DNA of 64,000 nucleotides from VXPQ01 sp965232485 (GCA_965232485.1 OZ246975.1:2790001-2854000), one strand, 5' to 3'; shown: positions 18,438 to 28,121, counted from the stretch's first letter. Numbers and translations are program-made. The notes: generated by a model not told the origin, from the sequence alone.

Positions 18438-19940
18438 ATGAGCACATTGCAAAACGGTGTTTCGCGCAGAAAATTTATCGGAGGGATGGCGGCGGCTTCG
18501 GCGCTTTCCGTAGTTCCTCGTCATGTACTGGGCGGTGCGGGTTTCGTAGCCCCCAGCGACAAGATCAATATCGCGCAGATCGGCGCCGGCACGCAGGCGC
18601 TTCGCCAGTTGAACGGCGGTACGATGCAGCGCGACGACGTCCGGGTTACGAGTGTGACCGATCCCAACCGCGATACGCAGGATTATGTCGATTGGGGCCG
18701 GTTCGGCGTGCGGCGCAGTATCCGCCGGTTGCTGGGAGACGATTCCTGGGGCGAGGGCGACACGGGTACGCGCGGGGGACGCGATTACGCCAAGCGCGTG
18801 ATTGATGCGTACTACGCCAAAACGGGCGGCTCCGACGGCGTGCGGACGTACGCGGATTACCGGGAGATGCTGGCCTCCGAAGACGATGCGGACGCCGTGG
18901 TCGTTATTGTGCCGGATCACCTCCATGCGCATATTTCCATTGCGGCCATGAAGGCGGGCAAGGCCGTCATCATGCACAAGCCGGTCGGGCTTTCGCCGCA
19001 CGAGGTGCGTCGCGTGCTGGAGACGGAAAAGGAAACCGGCGCCGTGACGCACCTGCTGGCCTACAGCGCGCCGGAGAACCACGGGCGTCTGAAGGCCTGG
19101 CTGGAAATGGGCGCCATAGGACAGGTTCTTGAAGTGCACAACTGGACGAACCGTCCCGTGTGGCCCCAGGCATGGCCTGATTATCCCCAGGAGCAGGCAG
19201 CGATTCCGGACGGTTTCAACTGGGATCTGTGGCAGGGACCCGTCCCGCATCAGCAGTACCATCCGCTCCTGACGCACACGCTGTATCGGGGCTGGTACAA
19301 CTACGGGGCAGGGTGCCTCGGCGACATGGGCAATTACAGCTTGTGGCAGCCGCATCGTTTCCTGAAGTTAGGGGCGCCGGACATGGTGGAAGCGTACACG
19401 AGCAAGAGCGTTATTCTGAACGACGACCTGGTATGCAGGACGCGCCATTATTCGCCGGTCGCTTTTCCGAGCGCCAGCCAGATTCATTTCCGGCATCCCG
19501 CCACGGAAGATCGCCCCGGAGTGGACGTGTACTGGTATAGCGGCTCCATGAAACCGCAGACGCCGGAGGAATTATTCGAAGAAGATGGGCAATTGCCGGG
19601 CGAGGGCATGCTGTTCGTCGGCACGGAGGGCAAGATACTTTGCAGCTTCCGGGGGGAGAACCCGCGATTGCTTCCGGAGCATCGGATGGCGTCCATGAAT
19701 ACCGAGGAAGAGGAAGTCCGCGAGATGGATCAGGATGACGAGTGGACCGAGGCCGTGCGCGCGAAGGGGCGCTCGCGCGGATCGTTCAGCGAGGCGGCCA
19801 GCCTTGCAGAGACGACGGCGCTGGGCATCGCCGCCGTGCGCAATCCGGCGATGCGCCTGATGTGGGATTCCGCGAACCTGACGTTTACGAACGCCGATGT
19901 GTCGCCGCGCCGCGCGTATCGGGAAGGCTGGGAATTGTAG
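18438..19940 (+). CDS. Gfo/Idh/MocA family oxidoreductase, Tat-exported
   Basis: A 500-residue protein with a twin-arginine signal (VSRRKFIGGMAAASALSVVP) and a Rossmann domain beginning INIAQIGAGTQALRQL. The NAD(P)-binding and substrate part includes VIVPDHLHAHISIAAMKAGK and the MHKPVGLSPHEV motif, the usual EKP being replaced by HKP. The C-terminal half contains GAGCLGDMGNYSLWQPH typical of exported Bacteroidota/Planctomycetota members. These enzymes oxidise or reduce sugar derivatives with a bound cofactor carried through Tat export. The start at 18438 is fixed by the Tat signal. Neighbours (PIG-L, sulfatases, TRAP, DUF1080) suggest glycan or amino-sugar use. Confidence 0.9.
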   Translation: MSTLQNGVSRRKFIGGMAAASALSVVPRHVLGGAGFVAPSDKINIAQIGAGTQALRQLNGGTMQRDDVRVTSVTDPNRDTQDYVDWGRFGVRRSIRRLLGDDSWGEGDTGTRGGRDYAKRVIDAYYAKTGGSDGVRTYADYREMLASEDDADAVVVIVPDHLHAHISIAAMKAGKAVIMHKPVGLSPHEVRRVLETEKETGAVTHLLAYSAPENHGRLKAWLEMGAIGQVLEVHNWTNRPVWPQAWPDYPQEQAAIPDGFNWDLWQGPVPHQQYHPLLTHTLYRGWYNYGAGCLGDMGNYSLWQPHRFLKLGAPDMVEAYTSKSVILNDDLVCRTRHYSPVAFPSASQIHFRHPATEDRPGVDVYWYSGSMKPQTPEELFEEDGQLPGEGMLFVGTEGKILCSFRGENPRLLPEHRMASMNTEEEEVREMDQDDEWTEAVRAKGRSRGSFSEAASLAETTALGIAAVRNPAMRLMWDSANLTFTNADVSPRRAYREGWEL

Positions 19941-19992
19941 GATGCGCTGATCAAAATCACTTCGCTCAGCACGTCGCGTTCGCGCGATCCGG
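19941..19992 (+). repeat. Partial copy of the dispersed intergenic element
   Basis: Immediately after the stop codon of the oxidoreductase comes GGATGCGCTGATCAAAATCA followed by CTTCGCTCAGCACGTCGCG, the left-end consensus. The similarity fades after about 50 bp. Confidence 0.7.
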
Positions 19993-20070
19993 TCCGGGAT
20001 TTACCTGTCGCGGGCGCTTGCGCGGAACGTAACGGTTCCTGTCCGCATCTACCTTAAACATATTGTGTCC

Positions 20071-20961
20071 ATGCGTTACGTTCTTGTTTGTTTGTCCATG
20101 CTGTTTTTCGCCGCGGGCGCGGCCCGTGCGCAATCCGGGGACGATCCCTTGCGCGTCATCGCTTTCGGAGCGCATCCCGACGACGCCGAACTGAAAGCCG
20201 GCGGCGTGTCGTATCTCTGGGCGCAGGAAGGCGCCGCGGTGAAGTTTGTGTCCACGACCAACGGCGATATCGGCCATTTCGAACAATCGGGCGGCCCGCT
20301 TGCGCAGCGGCGCGAAGCCGAGGTATCCGTCTGCGCGGATATTTTCGGGATCACGACGGAAGTCTACGATATCCACGACGGAGAACTCATGCCGACGCTG
20401 GAGAACCGGAGGAAGGTTGTGCGATCCATTCGCGAATGGGATGCGGATATTGTGATGGCGCACCGGCGGTACGATTATCATCCGGATCATCGCTACACAG
20501 GCGAGCTCGTGGAGGACGCCGCCGTGACCGTGGTGGCGCCGTTTTTCGAGGCCCTGACGCCCGGCGTGGACCGTAATCCGGTGTTTCTGCATCTGTACGA
20601 CGGTTTCGAGAAGCCCTATCCGTTCCAACCGGATCTGGTGGTAGGCATCGACGAGGCGGCGGAGGCGAAATGGGATTGTATCCGCGCCATGCCTTCCCAG
20701 TTTTCCGACGCGGATTCCTGGCAGGGACGGTATCTGCCGAACGTCCCGGAGGACGCCGAGGAGCGCACGGAATACATTCTCGACTACATGAAAACCCGTA
20801 GCGCCGCCGTTGCGGACAAATACCGCGACCGGCTTATCGAATTGTACGGCGAGGAGAAGGGGCGCGCGATCGTCCACGCCGAAGCGTTCGAGATTTGCCA
20901 GTACGGACGCCAACCCAGCGAGGAAGAACTCCGGGCGCTGTTTCCCACTTTCGACGAGTAG
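20071..20961 (+). CDS. PIG-L family deacetylase, exported
   Basis: A 296-residue PIG-L (LmbE-like) zinc deacetylase. The first metal motif is AFGAHPDDAELKAGG; the distal His is in YDYHPDHRYTGELVEDA. A signal peptide (LVCLSMLFFAAGAARAQ) predicts export. The family removes N-acetyl groups from amino sugars such as GlcNAc conjugates. The ATG at 20071 is chosen; a GTG six bases upstream is possible. It follows the Gfo/Idh/MocA gene on the same strand, with a repeat fragment between, and converges with the second sulfatase gene. Confidence 0.9.
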   Translation: MRYVLVCLSMLFFAAGAARAQSGDDPLRVIAFGAHPDDAELKAGGVSYLWAQEGAAVKFVSTTNGDIGHFEQSGGPLAQRREAEVSVCADIFGITTEVYDIHDGELMPTLENRRKVVRSIREWDADIVMAHRRYDYHPDHRYTGELVEDAAVTVVAPFFEALTPGVDRNPVFLHLYDGFEKPYPFQPDLVVGIDEAAEAKWDCIRAMPSQFSDADSWQGRYLPNVPEDAEERTEYILDYMKTRSAAVADKYRDRLIELYGEEKGRAIVHAEAFEICQYGRQPSEEELRALFPTFDE

Positions 20962-21082
20962 ATCGTACTCCGTTCGGTTTGCCTGAAGAAGTGCGCTTGC
21001 CCCTGGTCCGACTTGTCCGGTTGAACGCGGGTTCTATCTGATCGTTGCGGGGCGTGGGGGAATCGGCTTTTTACCTGGGGGG

Positions 21083-22585
21083 TCACTCGACTGCATTCTC
21101 CGGATTCTCCAGGGCGTTTTCCTTTCCGGGCGGCATGCGCCCGAACGTGCGATTCGGAAGGGCGTCGCCGGTTTCCCGGTCGTATTCGTCCGGAGTGCGT
21201 TCCGCTGGTGCGGCGTCGCCCGTTGTTTCCAGCCATGCTTCCAGCACGCCGCGCAGGCGCTCGAGGGCTTCGGCGTGCGCGGGGTCCTGCGACACGTCGT
21301 ACAGTTCCTGCGGGTCGTCTGCCACCAGGTACAACTCTTCTTCCGGGCGGGGCGCGTCGAACACAATGTGCTGCTGCGGGGTCAGGGTTCCTTCATCCCG
21401 GAGCGCCCGCATTTTCTGGAACGTGCCCCCCCGGATCGCGTCCGCAGGCGGTCCGTTGGGAATGTCCGTGTAGAAATTCCGGATATATTTGTAGCGGCTG
21501 TCGCGTACGGCGCGTACGCGGTCGTCGAAGTCGTGCCAGTTTCTCTCGGCAAAGATGTGATCGCGTACGACAGCGGACGGGTCGTTGAGGATGGGCGCGA
21601 TGCTTTCCCCCTCGAACGAGGAGGGGCTTTCTACGCCGGCAAGGTCCAGAAGCGTGGGGGCGAGGTCCACGGCGCTCACCAGACTCGCCGTCGTGGAACC
21701 GGCCTCCGCCCCGGCCGGAAAACGCACGATCCACGGGGTGCGTACGCCGCTGTCGTACACTGTGGTCTTGGCGCGGGGAAACGGCGCTCCGTTGTCGCTT
21801 ATGAACAGCACGAACGTGTTTTCCGCGACCTGTTGCCGCTCCAGTTCATCCAGTACGCTGCCGACATAGTGATCCAGTCGGGCAATCTCGTCATAGTACA
21901 ATGCGAGGTCCTTTCGCACTTCCGGCGTGTCGGGCAGATAGGCAGGGACGACCACATCCTCAGGAGTATGCGGAGTATCGAGGATGCCTTCCAGGTAGGG
22001 ACGATGGGGATCAAACGAGGAAAGCCATGCAAGGAAGGGCTGTCCTTCGGGTCGCTGCTTCAGGGTTTCCACCCATGCACCGGCGCCGCTGGCGTATCCT
22101 CCGCCCGGCATAAGTTCGTTTTCGTTCGCTGTGTCGGTGGTGCGTTCGCCGCCCCCCTGGATAACCAGATCGAACCGTGCTACGGCGGCGTCGCCCAGAT
22201 GCCATTTGCCTGCCGATGCGGTCCAGTATCCGGCCTCCCGGAGCAGGTCTACGAACGTGATCTGATCCTCAGGCAAGGGCCAGTGCAATTGTTCGGCGCC
22301 GGTCTGATGCGGGTATTTCCCGGTCAGGATGGAAGCCCGGCTGGGGCTGCATGAGCTGGTGGTGACGAAGGCATGGTCGAAGCGCATGCCGTGGTCGGCC
22401 AGCCGCTGGAGGTTCGGCGTCCGGATAAAAGGATGGCCGTAAGGCGAAGCGTCCTCCCATCCCATATCGTCCGCCACGAGAATGACGAAGTTGGGCGGGT
22501 CGGCGGGGGCGGGCGCTTCGCCGCAGGCAGCGACGCCCATACTTGCCGCAAGCAACAGGATGGCGGGAAGGAAATTTCGGGACAT
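21083..22585 (-). CDS. Sulfatase, lipoprotein
   Basis: A 500-residue sulfatase with lipobox VAAC (Cys21). NFVILVADDMGWEDASPYG gives the metal ligands; the formylglycine site is CSPSR (Cys79) in TTSSCSPSRASILTGKYPHQ. AGKWHLGD and FISDNGAPFPRAKTTVYDSG complete the active site. The overall pattern is closer to N-sulfoglucosamine sulfohydrolase/heparan-type enzymes than the sulfatase at 13825; this is judgement by eye. It is divergent from the TRAP transporter genes, with about 135 bp between. Confidence 0.92.
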   Translation of the reverse strand: MSRNFLPAILLLAASMGVAACGEAPAPADPPNFVILVADDMGWEDASPYGHPFIRTPNLQRLADHGMRFDHAFVTTSSCSPSRASILTGKYPHQTGAEQLHWPLPEDQITFVDLLREAGYWTASAGKWHLGDAAVARFDLVIQGGGERTTDTANENELMPGGGYASGAGAWVETLKQRPEGQPFLAWLSSFDPHRPYLEGILDTPHTPEDVVVPAYLPDTPEVRKDLALYYDEIARLDHYVGSVLDELERQQVAENTFVLFISDNGAPFPRAKTTVYDSGVRTPWIVRFPAGAEAGSTTASLVSAVDLAPTLLDLAGVESPSSFEGESIAPILNDPSAVVRDHIFAERNWHDFDDRVRAVRDSRYKYIRNFYTDIPNGPPADAIRGGTFQKMRALRDEGTLTPQQHIVFDAPRPEEELYLVADDPQELYDVSQDPAHAEALERLRGVLEAWLETTGDAAPAERTPDEYDRETGDALPNRTFGRMPPGKENALENPENAVE

Positions 22586-22719
22586 GGGCCGGGATGCAAA
22601 AAATTAAGGGGAGCCTGTTTGTGTCTCGCGTATGCCGTACTTTCGGGAAGCCGCTTGCAGGGTGCGTCGGGCGGTACGACTCCAAAAGATACTGCATCAC
22701 TCGTTTACGATTCGAATCC

Positions 22720-23697
22720 GTGCGATTTCGCAAAACATGTTGGTTGATTGCGGCGCTGTGCCTGTCGGCATGCCGTTCCGGGCCTGACGCGATCGCCATT
22801 AAAATGGGGCATTCCCTCGATGCGTCGCATTCCGTCCATCAGGCCATGGAGTATCTCGGCGAACGGCTTGCCGAGAAATCCGACTCGACGATGCGAGTGG
22901 ACATTTACCCCAGTCAGCAGCTCGGCACCGAACGAGAATTGCTGGAGTTGCTGCAAATCGGGAGCGTGGGCATGACCAAGGTGTCGTCGTCGGCGCTGGA
23001 AGGGTTCGTGTCGGAATATCAGGCGCTGGGATTGCCGTATCTTTTTCGGGACGAGCGGCACCGTTTCGAGGTGTTCTGGAACAGCGAGGTGGGTCGGGAT
23101 ATTCTGGCCAGCGGGCAGGAATTCGGCTTGCGCGGGTTGACGTATTACGACGCCGGCACGCGCAGTTTCTACACGAAGACGCGACCGGTTCAAACGCCCG
23201 CCGACTTGCAAGGGCTGAAAATCCGGGTGCAGGAAAGCCCGGTGGCCATGCGCATGGTGCAGGCGCTGGGCGGTTCCCCGACGCCGATCGCCTGGGGCGA
23301 ACTGTATACGGCGCTTCAGCAGGGCGTGGTGGACGGCGCGGAGAACAATCCGCCGTCATTCTACCTGTCCGGGCATTACGAAGTGTGCAAGTATTACACG
23401 CTGGATGCGCACACGGCGGTGCCCGATGTGGTGCTGGTCAGCATGACGCTCTGGAACAGCCTGACGGAGCAGCAGCGGGCGTGGCTCCAGGAAGCCGCAT
23501 TGGAATCCGCCGCGCGCCAGCGCGAGCTTTGGGCCGAATCCGTGAACGAGTCGCTGGCGGCGGTGCGCGAGGCGGGCGTGGAAATCATCGAACCCGACAT
23601 TGCTCCGTTTGCGGATGGGGTTACCTCCATGTACGAGGCGTATCGGGACGATCCGGTCATCCATTCTCTGATTGAACGCATCCGGGAGGTCAGGTAG
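22720..23697 (+). CDS. dctP: TRAP transporter substrate-binding protein DctP
   Basis: A 325-residue DctP protein. The GTG at 22720 is chosen because it yields a short signal with lipobox LSAC; the frame is open further upstream without family match. Signatures are IKMGHSLDASHSVHQAMEYL, VDIYPSQQLGTERELLELLQ, GLRGLTYYDAGTRSFYT, LKIRVQESPVAMRMVQALGG and GVVDGAENNPPSFY. The Arg in KIRVQES normally binds the carboxylate of the ligand, so an organic acid (for example a sugar acid) is likely. Its stop overlaps the start of dctQ by one base. Confidence 0.95.
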   Translation: MRFRKTCWLIAALCLSACRSGPDAIAIKMGHSLDASHSVHQAMEYLGERLAEKSDSTMRVDIYPSQQLGTERELLELLQIGSVGMTKVSSSALEGFVSEYQALGLPYLFRDERHRFEVFWNSEVGRDILASGQEFGLRGLTYYDAGTRSFYTKTRPVQTPADLQGLKIRVQESPVAMRMVQALGGSPTPIAWGELYTALQQGVVDGAENNPPSFYLSGHYEVCKYYTLDAHTAVPDVVLVSMTLWNSLTEQQRAWLQEAALESAARQRELWAESVNESLAAVREAGVEIIEPDIAPFADGVTSMYEAYRDDPVIHSLIERIREVR

Positions 23698-24224
23698 TGG
23701 ATACGCTGCGCCGCATCGTGGACAAAAGCCTTGCGTGGTTTCTGGTTGGGCTGATGGCGTTGGCGCTCGTCAATGTGCTGTGGCAGGTGTTTACGCGCTG
23801 GGCGCTCAACGATCCCAGCGCATGGACGGAAGAACTGGCGCGCTATCTTCTCATCTGGATCGGGCTGATCGGCGCGGGATACGCCGCGGGCAGGAAACTG
23901 CACCTTGCTATCGACCTGCTGCCGAGTGCATTGTCCGGGCGCAGGCGCCGCGCCCTCGAATTTCTCATCGACGCCATCGTGCTCCTGTTCGCCGTGTTCG
24001 CCATGATGATCGGCGGCATTCGGCTCATGAGCCTGACGTTGCTCATGGATCAGACGTCTGCTGCGCTGGGCGTCCGGTTGGGCTATGTGTATCTGGCTAT
24101 CCCGTTGAGCGGCGCGGTCATTGCGTTTTACGCCGTGGTTTCGATCATGGACCGCGTACGCGGCAGGATACCTCCCGAAGCGGGTGAGGCGGACGCCTCC
24201 TATGCAGAGCATCCTATCGACTGA
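23697..24224 (+). CDS. dctQ: TRAP transporter small permease DctQ
   Basis: A 175-residue membrane protein with four predicted helices (about residues 13-33, 48-66, 88-108 and 128-150). The family mark WTEELARYLLIWIGLIGAGY sits between helices 1 and 2. It starts with GTG at 23697, overlapping the TAG of dctP. DctQ forms the membrane complex with DctM. Confidence 0.94.
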   Translation: MDTLRRIVDKSLAWFLVGLMALALVNVLWQVFTRWALNDPSAWTEELARYLLIWIGLIGAGYAAGRKLHLAIDLLPSALSGRRRRALEFLIDAIVLLFAVFAMMIGGIRLMSLTLLMDQTSAALGVRLGYVYLAIPLSGAVIAFYAVVSIMDRVRGRIPPEAGEADASYAEHPID

Positions 24225-24227
24225 AGC

Positions 24228-25523
24228 ATGGAACTGGCGGGCGTGTTCATACTTGTGGTTGTGTTTCTGGCGCTGCTCCTTATCGGCGTGCCCGTAGCGT
24301 TCAGCATCGGGGTGGCGACCGTGTGTACGCTGCTCCTGAGCATCCATCCCGGACCGGCCCTGACGACAGCCGCCCAGCGGATGGCCACGGGGCTCGACAG
24401 CTTTGCGCTGCTCGCTATACCCTTCTTTATTCTTGCAGGACAGATCATGAACCGGGGCGGCATCGCGCGCCGGCTGATCGATTTCGCCAAGAGTCTGGTG
24501 GGTATGCTGCCCGGAGCGCTCGCCCATGTGAATATCGTGGCGTCCATGTTTTTCGGGGCCATCTCCGGCTCGTCGGTGGCGGCGGCGTCTGCCGTGGGCG
24601 GCGTCATGGCGCCGCGCATGAAAGAGGAGGGGTACGACACGGGCTACGGCGCCGCCGTGAACATTACGGCGGCGACCACAGGGCTGATTATCCCGCCCAG
24701 CAACATTCTCATCGTGTATTCGCTGGCGAGCGGCGGCGCGTCCATCGCTGCGCTTTTTCTTGCAGGCTATCTTCCGGGTATTCTCGTGGGGATCACGCTC
24801 ATGGTTGTGGCCGGCGTCATCGCCTGGCGCAGGAAGTATGCCCGTTCGGACCGGGTGCGCGCAGGGATCGCCGTCCGCAGATTTTTCGATGCGCTCCCGA
24901 GTCTTTTTCTTCTCTTCGTGGTGATTGGCGGCATCGTGGCAGGCGTCTTCACAGCGACCGAAGCGTCCGCCGTGGCCGTGGTCTACGCGCTCGCGCTGGC
25001 CCTTCTGTACCGGGAAGTGTCCCTGAAGGATTTGCCGTCCATTTTGCTCCAGTCCGCTTCCACGACCGCCATCGTGATGCTGCTGGTAGGCACGTCGATG
25101 GGGTTATCCTGGGCGATGTCCTACGAAAACATCCCCCAGAACGTGGCCACAACCCTCGTGGCGCTCAGCGACAGCCCGATCATGATTCTCCTGATCATAA
25201 ATCTTGTGCTGCTTTGCGTGGGCACCTTCATGGACATCACGCCGGCGGTGCTCATCTTCACGCCCATTTTTCTGCCCGTGGTGACGGCGCTCGGAATGGA
25301 CCCCGTGCATTTTGGCGTCGTCATTGTCCTGAATCTTTGCGTGGGTATATGTACGCCGCCTGTGGGGACGGTGCTGTTTGTGGGATGCAGCGTGGCGGGC
25401 GTACCCATTACCCGGGTGATCCGGCCGCTCATGCCGCTCTATATTGCCATGATCGTGTCGCTTATGATCGTTACGTACGTACCGGAACTCAGCCTGTGGC
25501 TGCCGCGGATATTCGGGTTTTAG
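24228..25523 (+). CDS. dctM: TRAP transporter large permease DctM
   Basis: A 431-residue permease with about 12 hydrophobic segments. It carries typical DctM blocks IPFFILAGQIMNRGGIARRL, FGAISGSSVAAASAVGG, AAVNITAATTGLIIPPSN and TFMDITPAVLIFTPIFLPV, ending PPVGTVLFVGCSVAGV. It drives Na+-coupled uptake of the ligand delivered by DctP. It begins 3 bp after dctQ; dctPQM thus form a complete tripartite transporter. No cognate catabolic gene lies directly downstream; a DUF1080 lipoprotein follows after about 200 bp. Confidence 0.96.
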   Translation: MELAGVFILVVVFLALLLIGVPVAFSIGVATVCTLLLSIHPGPALTTAAQRMATGLDSFALLAIPFFILAGQIMNRGGIARRLIDFAKSLVGMLPGALAHVNIVASMFFGAISGSSVAAASAVGGVMAPRMKEEGYDTGYGAAVNITAATTGLIIPPSNILIVYSLASGGASIAALFLAGYLPGILVGITLMVVAGVIAWRRKYARSDRVRAGIAVRRFFDALPSLFLLFVVIGGIVAGVFTATEASAVAVVYALALALLYREVSLKDLPSILLQSASTTAIVMLLVGTSMGLSWAMSYENIPQNVATTLVALSDSPIMILLIINLVLLCVGTFMDITPAVLIFTPIFLPVVTALGMDPVHFGVVIVLNLCVGICTPPVGTVLFVGCSVAGVPITRVIRPLMPLYIAMIVSLMIVTYVPELSLWLPRIFGF

Positions 25524-25720
25524 GGTATGGGGAGGCGGCCCGGATGCGGACCCTTTGGGCCGCGTTTCTTCTCCGCGAAAGCGGCCATGCCGCCCACCTG
25601 AAAGGCGCGGCGCGCAAGAGCACGACGCATACCTCCTCCTTGCGCTTCCTTCCCGGAAAAAGTAAATTCCACCATCCGCGCCTCGCTTCGCCGCGACCAC
25701 ATAATCATTCGATTTCCGTT

Positions 25721-26560
25721 ATGCAATACACGTTTTCGATTCTCGCCGCCTCCTCCCGAAGCCTCGCTTCGCCGCAACGCTTTGCGCCGTTGGCCCTGTT
25801 GCCGATGCTCGTTTTCTCCGCCTGCTCCGGCGCGGAAGCAGAAGCCCCCGCCGCCGGAGCCCAGACGGACGCCGCCTTTTCCTCCCCTGCTTCCCCAGAC
25901 GATTGGCGACCGCTTTTCGACGGAGAAACGTTCGACGGATGGATCGGGCTTGGTCAGGATGCGGTTCCCGAAGGCCATTGGAAAGTGGAGGACGGGACCA
26001 TCCGGAAGGTGGCTTCCGGGACCGTTCCGGTCGCTGCGGACGGTCAGCCGCTCGTGGGCGGCGACTTGATGACTGTCGAGACGTTCGGGGATTTCGAATT
26101 CGCCTTCGAATGGAAAGTGGCCGAAGGAGCGAACAGCGGGATCAAGTACAATGTCTCCGAGGAATTGTCCACATCGCATGTGCCGAGGTATGCGGCCCTT
26201 GGTTTCGAATATCAGGTGCTGGACGATGATCGGCATCCCGACGCCGAATTGCCTTCTCACCGGGCCGGGGGGCTGTACGACATGATTCCTGCGAGCGACG
26301 CCAAGGCCCTCAAACCAGTGGGAACATGGAACGAGGGCCGCATCGTATTCCGGGGAATGCATGGGGAACATTGGCTGAACGGCGCCCTGGTGGTCGAGTA
26401 CGACATGGATAGTCCGCGCTTCGATTCGCTTCTTGCCGCCAGCAAATACGCCGATATCGAAGGATTCGCCGATCGCCGCGACGGGCATATCGTGCTGCAG
26501 GATCATGGCGACGACGTATGGTTCCGGAACCTCCGGATCCGGGAAACCGGGCAGCAATAG
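25721..26560 (+). CDS. DUF1080 (3-keto-disaccharide hydrolase-like) lipoprotein
   Basis: A 279-residue lipoprotein with lipobox FSAC. The DUF1080 domain covers the mature part: WRPLFDGETFDGWIGLGQ, GHWKVEDGTIRKVASG, DFEFAFEWKVAEGANSGIKY, YEYQ-like GFEYQVLDDDRHPDA, and GHIVLQDHGDDVWFRNLRIR at the C-terminus. Members with this concanavalin-like fold are described as 3-keto-glycoside hydrolases. That fits a partnership with the Tat-exported Gfo/Idh/MocA oxidoreductase at 18438, a 3-keto sugar generator in other systems; that link is inference. Confidence 0.9.
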   Translation: MQYTFSILAASSRSLASPQRFAPLALLPMLVFSACSGAEAEAPAAGAQTDAAFSSPASPDDWRPLFDGETFDGWIGLGQDAVPEGHWKVEDGTIRKVASGTVPVAADGQPLVGGDLMTVETFGDFEFAFEWKVAEGANSGIKYNVSEELSTSHVPRYAALGFEYQVLDDDRHPDAELPSHRAGGLYDMIPASDAKALKPVGTWNEGRIVFRGMHGEHWLNGALVVEYDMDSPRFDSLLAASKYADIEGFADRRDGHIVLQDHGDDVWFRNLRIRETGQQ

Positions 26561-26617
26561 ATTCCTTTGTCGTCCCGCCGGATTCTCGCCCGGAGTCGCT
26601 GCGTCCGCCTCGCGTTG

Positions 26618-26642
26618 GCCGAATCAGTTCGGCTTTTGTTTT
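26618..26642 (+). terminator. Rho-independent terminator after the DUF1080 gene
   Basis: A perfect 6-bp stem GCCGAA/TTCGGC with a TCAG tetraloop is followed by TTTTGTTTT. It lies 58 bp past the stop codon of the DUF1080 gene and before the NSS transporter. Confidence 0.65.
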
Positions 26643-26735
26643 GCGTCGGGCGCTTGCGAGGCGTGGCGCAATGGCGTATTCTATACCGCATTCCGTTTGT
26701 TTCCCTCTTTGCCGCACAAGCCCTGACCAACACAC

Positions 26736-28121
26736 ATGGAAATGCAGAAACGCGACGCCTGGAGTTCCAATTTCGGCCTGGTGCTGGCCGCCACCGGCAG
26801 CGCCATTGGACTGGGCAATCTGTGGAAATTCCCCTTTATCACTTGGGAAAACGACGGCGGCGCCTTCGTCATCGTGTACCTCTTGTGCATTCTGGCCGTC
26901 GGGCTTCCCATCATGATGGCCGAGCTGCTCATAGGCCGCCGGAGTCAAAAAGGCGTGGTCGGGGCGTTCCGGGACATGGCGGGGCCTGCCTGGAAATGGG
27001 TGGGCGCATGGGGCGTCTTGTGCGGGTTCATTCTGCTGAGTTATTACACGGTGATCGCCGGCTGGTCGCTCTTTTATTTCTGGAAATCCCTCGGCTGGAC
27101 CTTTGGCGGTTTTCCAGCGAGTTTGTCTGTCGGAGACCTTTTTGGCGAACAGGTCGGCAATGCGGGCCTGCAGCTTGCGCTGTCGCTGCTCTTTAGCGCG
27201 GCTACGATCAGCGTGGTGTATTTCGGGGTGCAGAAGGGGATCGAGCGGATGGCGAAGGTTCTTTTGCCCGTCCTTTTCGCCATTCTGGTTCTGCTCCTTG
27301 TCAGCGCGCTGGGCATGAGCGGCGCGGGCGAAGCATTGACATTCATTTTCGAACCCCGCTTCGGCGAACTGGAATGGAAAGGCGTGCTCGAGGCGCTGGG
27401 CCATTCTTTCTTCACGCTTTCGCTGGGCATGGGGACCATGATCACCTATGGGTCCTATATTTCGCGCAAGCAATCCATCGTAAAATCTGCGGGCGCCATC
27501 GTTGCGTTCGACACGCTGATTGCCCTGGTCGCCACGATTATCATGTTCTCGGTCATTTTCTCGGTGGCCGGGTTGAGCGAGGAGGTGGGCGCGTCCACGG
27601 TGGGCATGCTTTTTATCTCGCTCCCCGAATTATTCTATACGGAAATGCCCTTCGGGACCGTGCTGGGGCCGCTGTTCTATGTGCTGGTGGCGCTGGCGGC
27701 GCTGACCTCCACCATTTCGTTGCTTGAAGTGGTGACCAGTTATCTGATCGACGAGCGGGGCATGAAGCGCCACAAGGCCGTGGTCGCATCGGGCGGCGCC
27801 ATTTTCGTATTCACGATTTTTGCGGCCTTGTCGTTTGGCTCCACGCCTGTTCTCTCGACGATGGTCGCCTTTGGCAAGACGGGCTGGTTCAGCATTGCAG
27901 ACCACTTTGTTTCGAACTGGATGCTGCCTACCGGCGGGTTGGCCGTAGCGATCGCCGCCGGATGGTTCATGACGCGCCGGGCGACGGAGGAAGAACTGGT
28001 GGATGGCAACCAGCCGGGCTGGTTCCGGTACGGCGCGTGGCGATTTTTCATTCGCTACGTGGCGCCGGTCGCCGTGCTGGCGATAATTCTTGCGGTTGTG
28101 CTGGGCAGGGACTTCAGTTAA
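26736..28121 (+). CDS. Neurotransmitter:sodium symporter (NSS) family transporter
   Basis: A 461-residue bacterial NSS transporter with about 11-12 membrane segments. TM1 carries the sodium-site pattern FGLVLAATGSAIGLGNLWKF with the unwound GNLW. TM6-type segment SFFTLSLGMGTMITYGSYIS and GMKRHKAVVASGG are typical of MhsT/TnaT-type proteins. It imports amino acids with Na+. The start at 26736 (MEMQKRDAW) fits the family. The downstream gap holds a dispersed repeat and palindromes. Confidence 0.95.
   Translation: MEMQKRDAWSSNFGLVLAATGSAIGLGNLWKFPFITWENDGGAFVIVYLLCILAVGLPIMMAELLIGRRSQKGVVGAFRDMAGPAWKWVGAWGVLCGFILLSYYTVIAGWSLFYFWKSLGWTFGGFPASLSVGDLFGEQVGNAGLQLALSLLFSAATISVVYFGVQKGIERMAKVLLPVLFAILVLLLVSALGMSGAGEALTFIFEPRFGELEWKGVLEALGHSFFTLSLGMGTMITYGSYISRKQSIVKSAGAIVAFDTLIALVATIIMFSVIFSVAGLSEEVGASTVGMLFISLPELFYTEMPFGTVLGPLFYVLVALAALTSTISLLEVVTSYLIDERGMKRHKAVVASGGAIFVFTIFAALSFGSTPVLSTMVAFGKTGWFSIADHFVSNWMLPTGGLAVAIAAGWFMTRRATEEELVDGNQPGWFRYGAWRFFIRYVAPVAVLAIILAVVLGRDFS

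Noticed and set aside
22700..22722. GATTCGAATCC resembling a tRNA T-loop.
   Set aside because: No acceptor, D or anticodon stems can be formed around it; it overlaps the start region of dctP.
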